DNA from: a bacterium BMS3Bbin13
GTDB taxonomy: Bacteria > Pseudomonadota > Gammaproteobacteria > 21-64-14
DNA: 58,782 nucleotides
Direction of reading: 5' to 3'
Assembly (NCBI GenBank): GCA_002897735.1
Contig: BDTW01000012.1
Span: forward strand, 1 to 58,782
In this document: piece after piece, positions 58,249 to 58,782 of the stretch
Layout: each line of letters begins with the position of its first letter
Position numbering within the stretch: position 1 is the stretch's first letter
Position numbers and translations under genes: made by a program
Notes under the pieces: generated by a model
Database searches by the model: none
Seen by the model: the letters and a program-made list of their open reading frames with translations, nothing else
Told to the model about the DNA's origin: nothing

Positions 58249-58680
58249 GTGCCCTCCGGTTCCGGTTCGGTTGCCAACGGATTCTCTCGATCAAAGGCCC
58301 ACTGCGCCGGGTTATCGAGGATATATCGCCGGATGCGGTTCAGCGATACTTCGTCGCGGATGACGTGTTCGTAATAATTGCGTTGCCACAATCGCCCGGC
58401 GAAAGCCGGCCACCCCGATTGTCTGACGCCGCGCGCATACAAAACCGTGGTCAGGGATTTGAACGCGCCAACCGCATTTCCCAACGTAGGGGCAACCCTC
58501 GTGGTTGCCCCATTTGTGCCTGCCCCCGATACGTGTGGGGCGGGCACAAGACCCGCCCCTACGTTCCCATCACATGGGATGACGATAACGCCGTGGGTAT
58601 GATTGGGCATGATGCTCAACGTGTCGGGCCGGGTGCCTGGAAATTTGTGCGGTAGTTCCCCACGTTGTCACAATTCGTTC
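58236..58680 (-). pseudogene. 5'-truncated IS200/REP-associated (Y1) transposase
   Basis: About 130 codons. The HUH motif is in IMPNHTHGVIVI and the catalytic Tyr in WQRNYYEHVIRDE, followed by [19 protein letters not shown]. Reading upstream from the HUH motif gives LPHKFPGTRPDTLSIMPNH, then a stop near 58671; the first third of the gene is missing. Inside the frame a palindromic stretch encodes VGAGLVPAP (58497-58560), common in this family. Its stop (58236-58238) overlaps the hsdR start by 13 bases. Confidence 0.75.
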
Positions 58681-58685
58681 GCACT

Positions 58686-58782
58686 GCCGCCGGCATGTCC
58701 GGTGCGATGTCCGGCCCGGACACGATTCGCCATCCCGTGCTCTCCAGACCGGCCAGATCGGCCAGCTCGACGGTGGACTCGG
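58686..58782 (-). pseudogene. Second hsdR 5' fragment, cut by window edge
   Basis: On the minus strand it reads [17 protein letters not shown], then [13 protein letters not shown], an HsdR N-terminus about 90% identical in DNA to the start of the hsdR at 58248. After MPAA it runs into unrelated sequence and the truncated transposase. The start codon lies outside the window. Confidence 0.75.

Overview
The window reads as chromosome from a high-GC, facultatively anaerobic, denitrifying gammaproteobacterium, probably of the sulfur-oxidiser-rich Chromatiales/Acidiferrobacterales type. The grounds are a RelA ortholog, the ilvBNC-psd-pssA-leuA order, ubiquinone genes including the O2-independent ubiT/U/V set, narGHJI, a single-subunit quinol NO reductase, nnrS, a Dnr-type regulator and a DsrC-like protein. 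This assignment is inference; there is no rRNA or tRNA in the window to settle it.

Layout. 1-2 kb: 3' part of relA. 2-9 kb (minus strand): PhoPQ-like two-component system with a PepSY protein, a glycine-zipper envelope protein, a small GIY-YIG-like protein and a four-domain c-di-GMP enzyme (globin sensor, GGDEF, EAL, zinc-binding CZB). 9-23 kb: nitrate/NO respiration, with narXL facing narGHJI-narK-norZ. 23-24.5 kb: decayed gene remnant, MIF-like tautomerase, DUF4124 protein. 24.6-34.6 kb: branched-chain amino acid and phospholipid genes (ilvBNC, psd, pssA), an oxidoreductase next to two truncated genes fused by a deletion, then leuA behind a leucine-rich leader peptide, a family-4 uracil-DNA glycosylase and rimI. 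34.6-35.4 kb: AT-rich gene-free stretch with a sigma-54-like promoter and a structured RNA candidate. 35-43 kb: diguanylate cyclase, UMF1-type transporter, and pepA-holC-valS. 43-49 kb: anaerobic ubiquinone genes ubiT and (radical SAM)-ubiU-ubiV-lipoate ligase/DUF116, separated by a 118-bp tandem array of REP-like palindromes. 49-55.6 kb: NO-response region (hemerythrin, DUF2249, membrane protein, Dnr, DsrC-like, SirB2, CopD-like, NnrS, norD remnant). 55.7-58.8 kb: disrupted type I restriction gene hsdR with a transposase fragment and a duplicated hsdR 5' end.

How it fits together. Nitrate is taken up by NarK and reduced by NarGHI, which draws electrons from the quinol pool; NorZ reduces NO with quinol; NnrS and hemerythrin-type proteins probably handle NO stress; UbiT/U/V allow quinone synthesis without oxygen. 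NarXL would respond to nitrate. FNR/Dnr-type boxes (TTGAY-N4-RTCAA and near matches) lie at about -41.5 from plausible -10 elements in front of norZ, ubiT, the radical SAM-ubiUV operon, a 65-aa protein gene, the hemerythrin operon and the norD'-nnrS operon, so much of the window looks like one anaerobic regulon.

A second theme is gene loss: norD, a methylisocitrate-lyase-like gene, a crp/fnr gene, a nifX-like gene, hsdR and a transposase are all present as remnants with internal deletions or frameshifts, and norZ itself carries an apparent one-base insertion in a T run.
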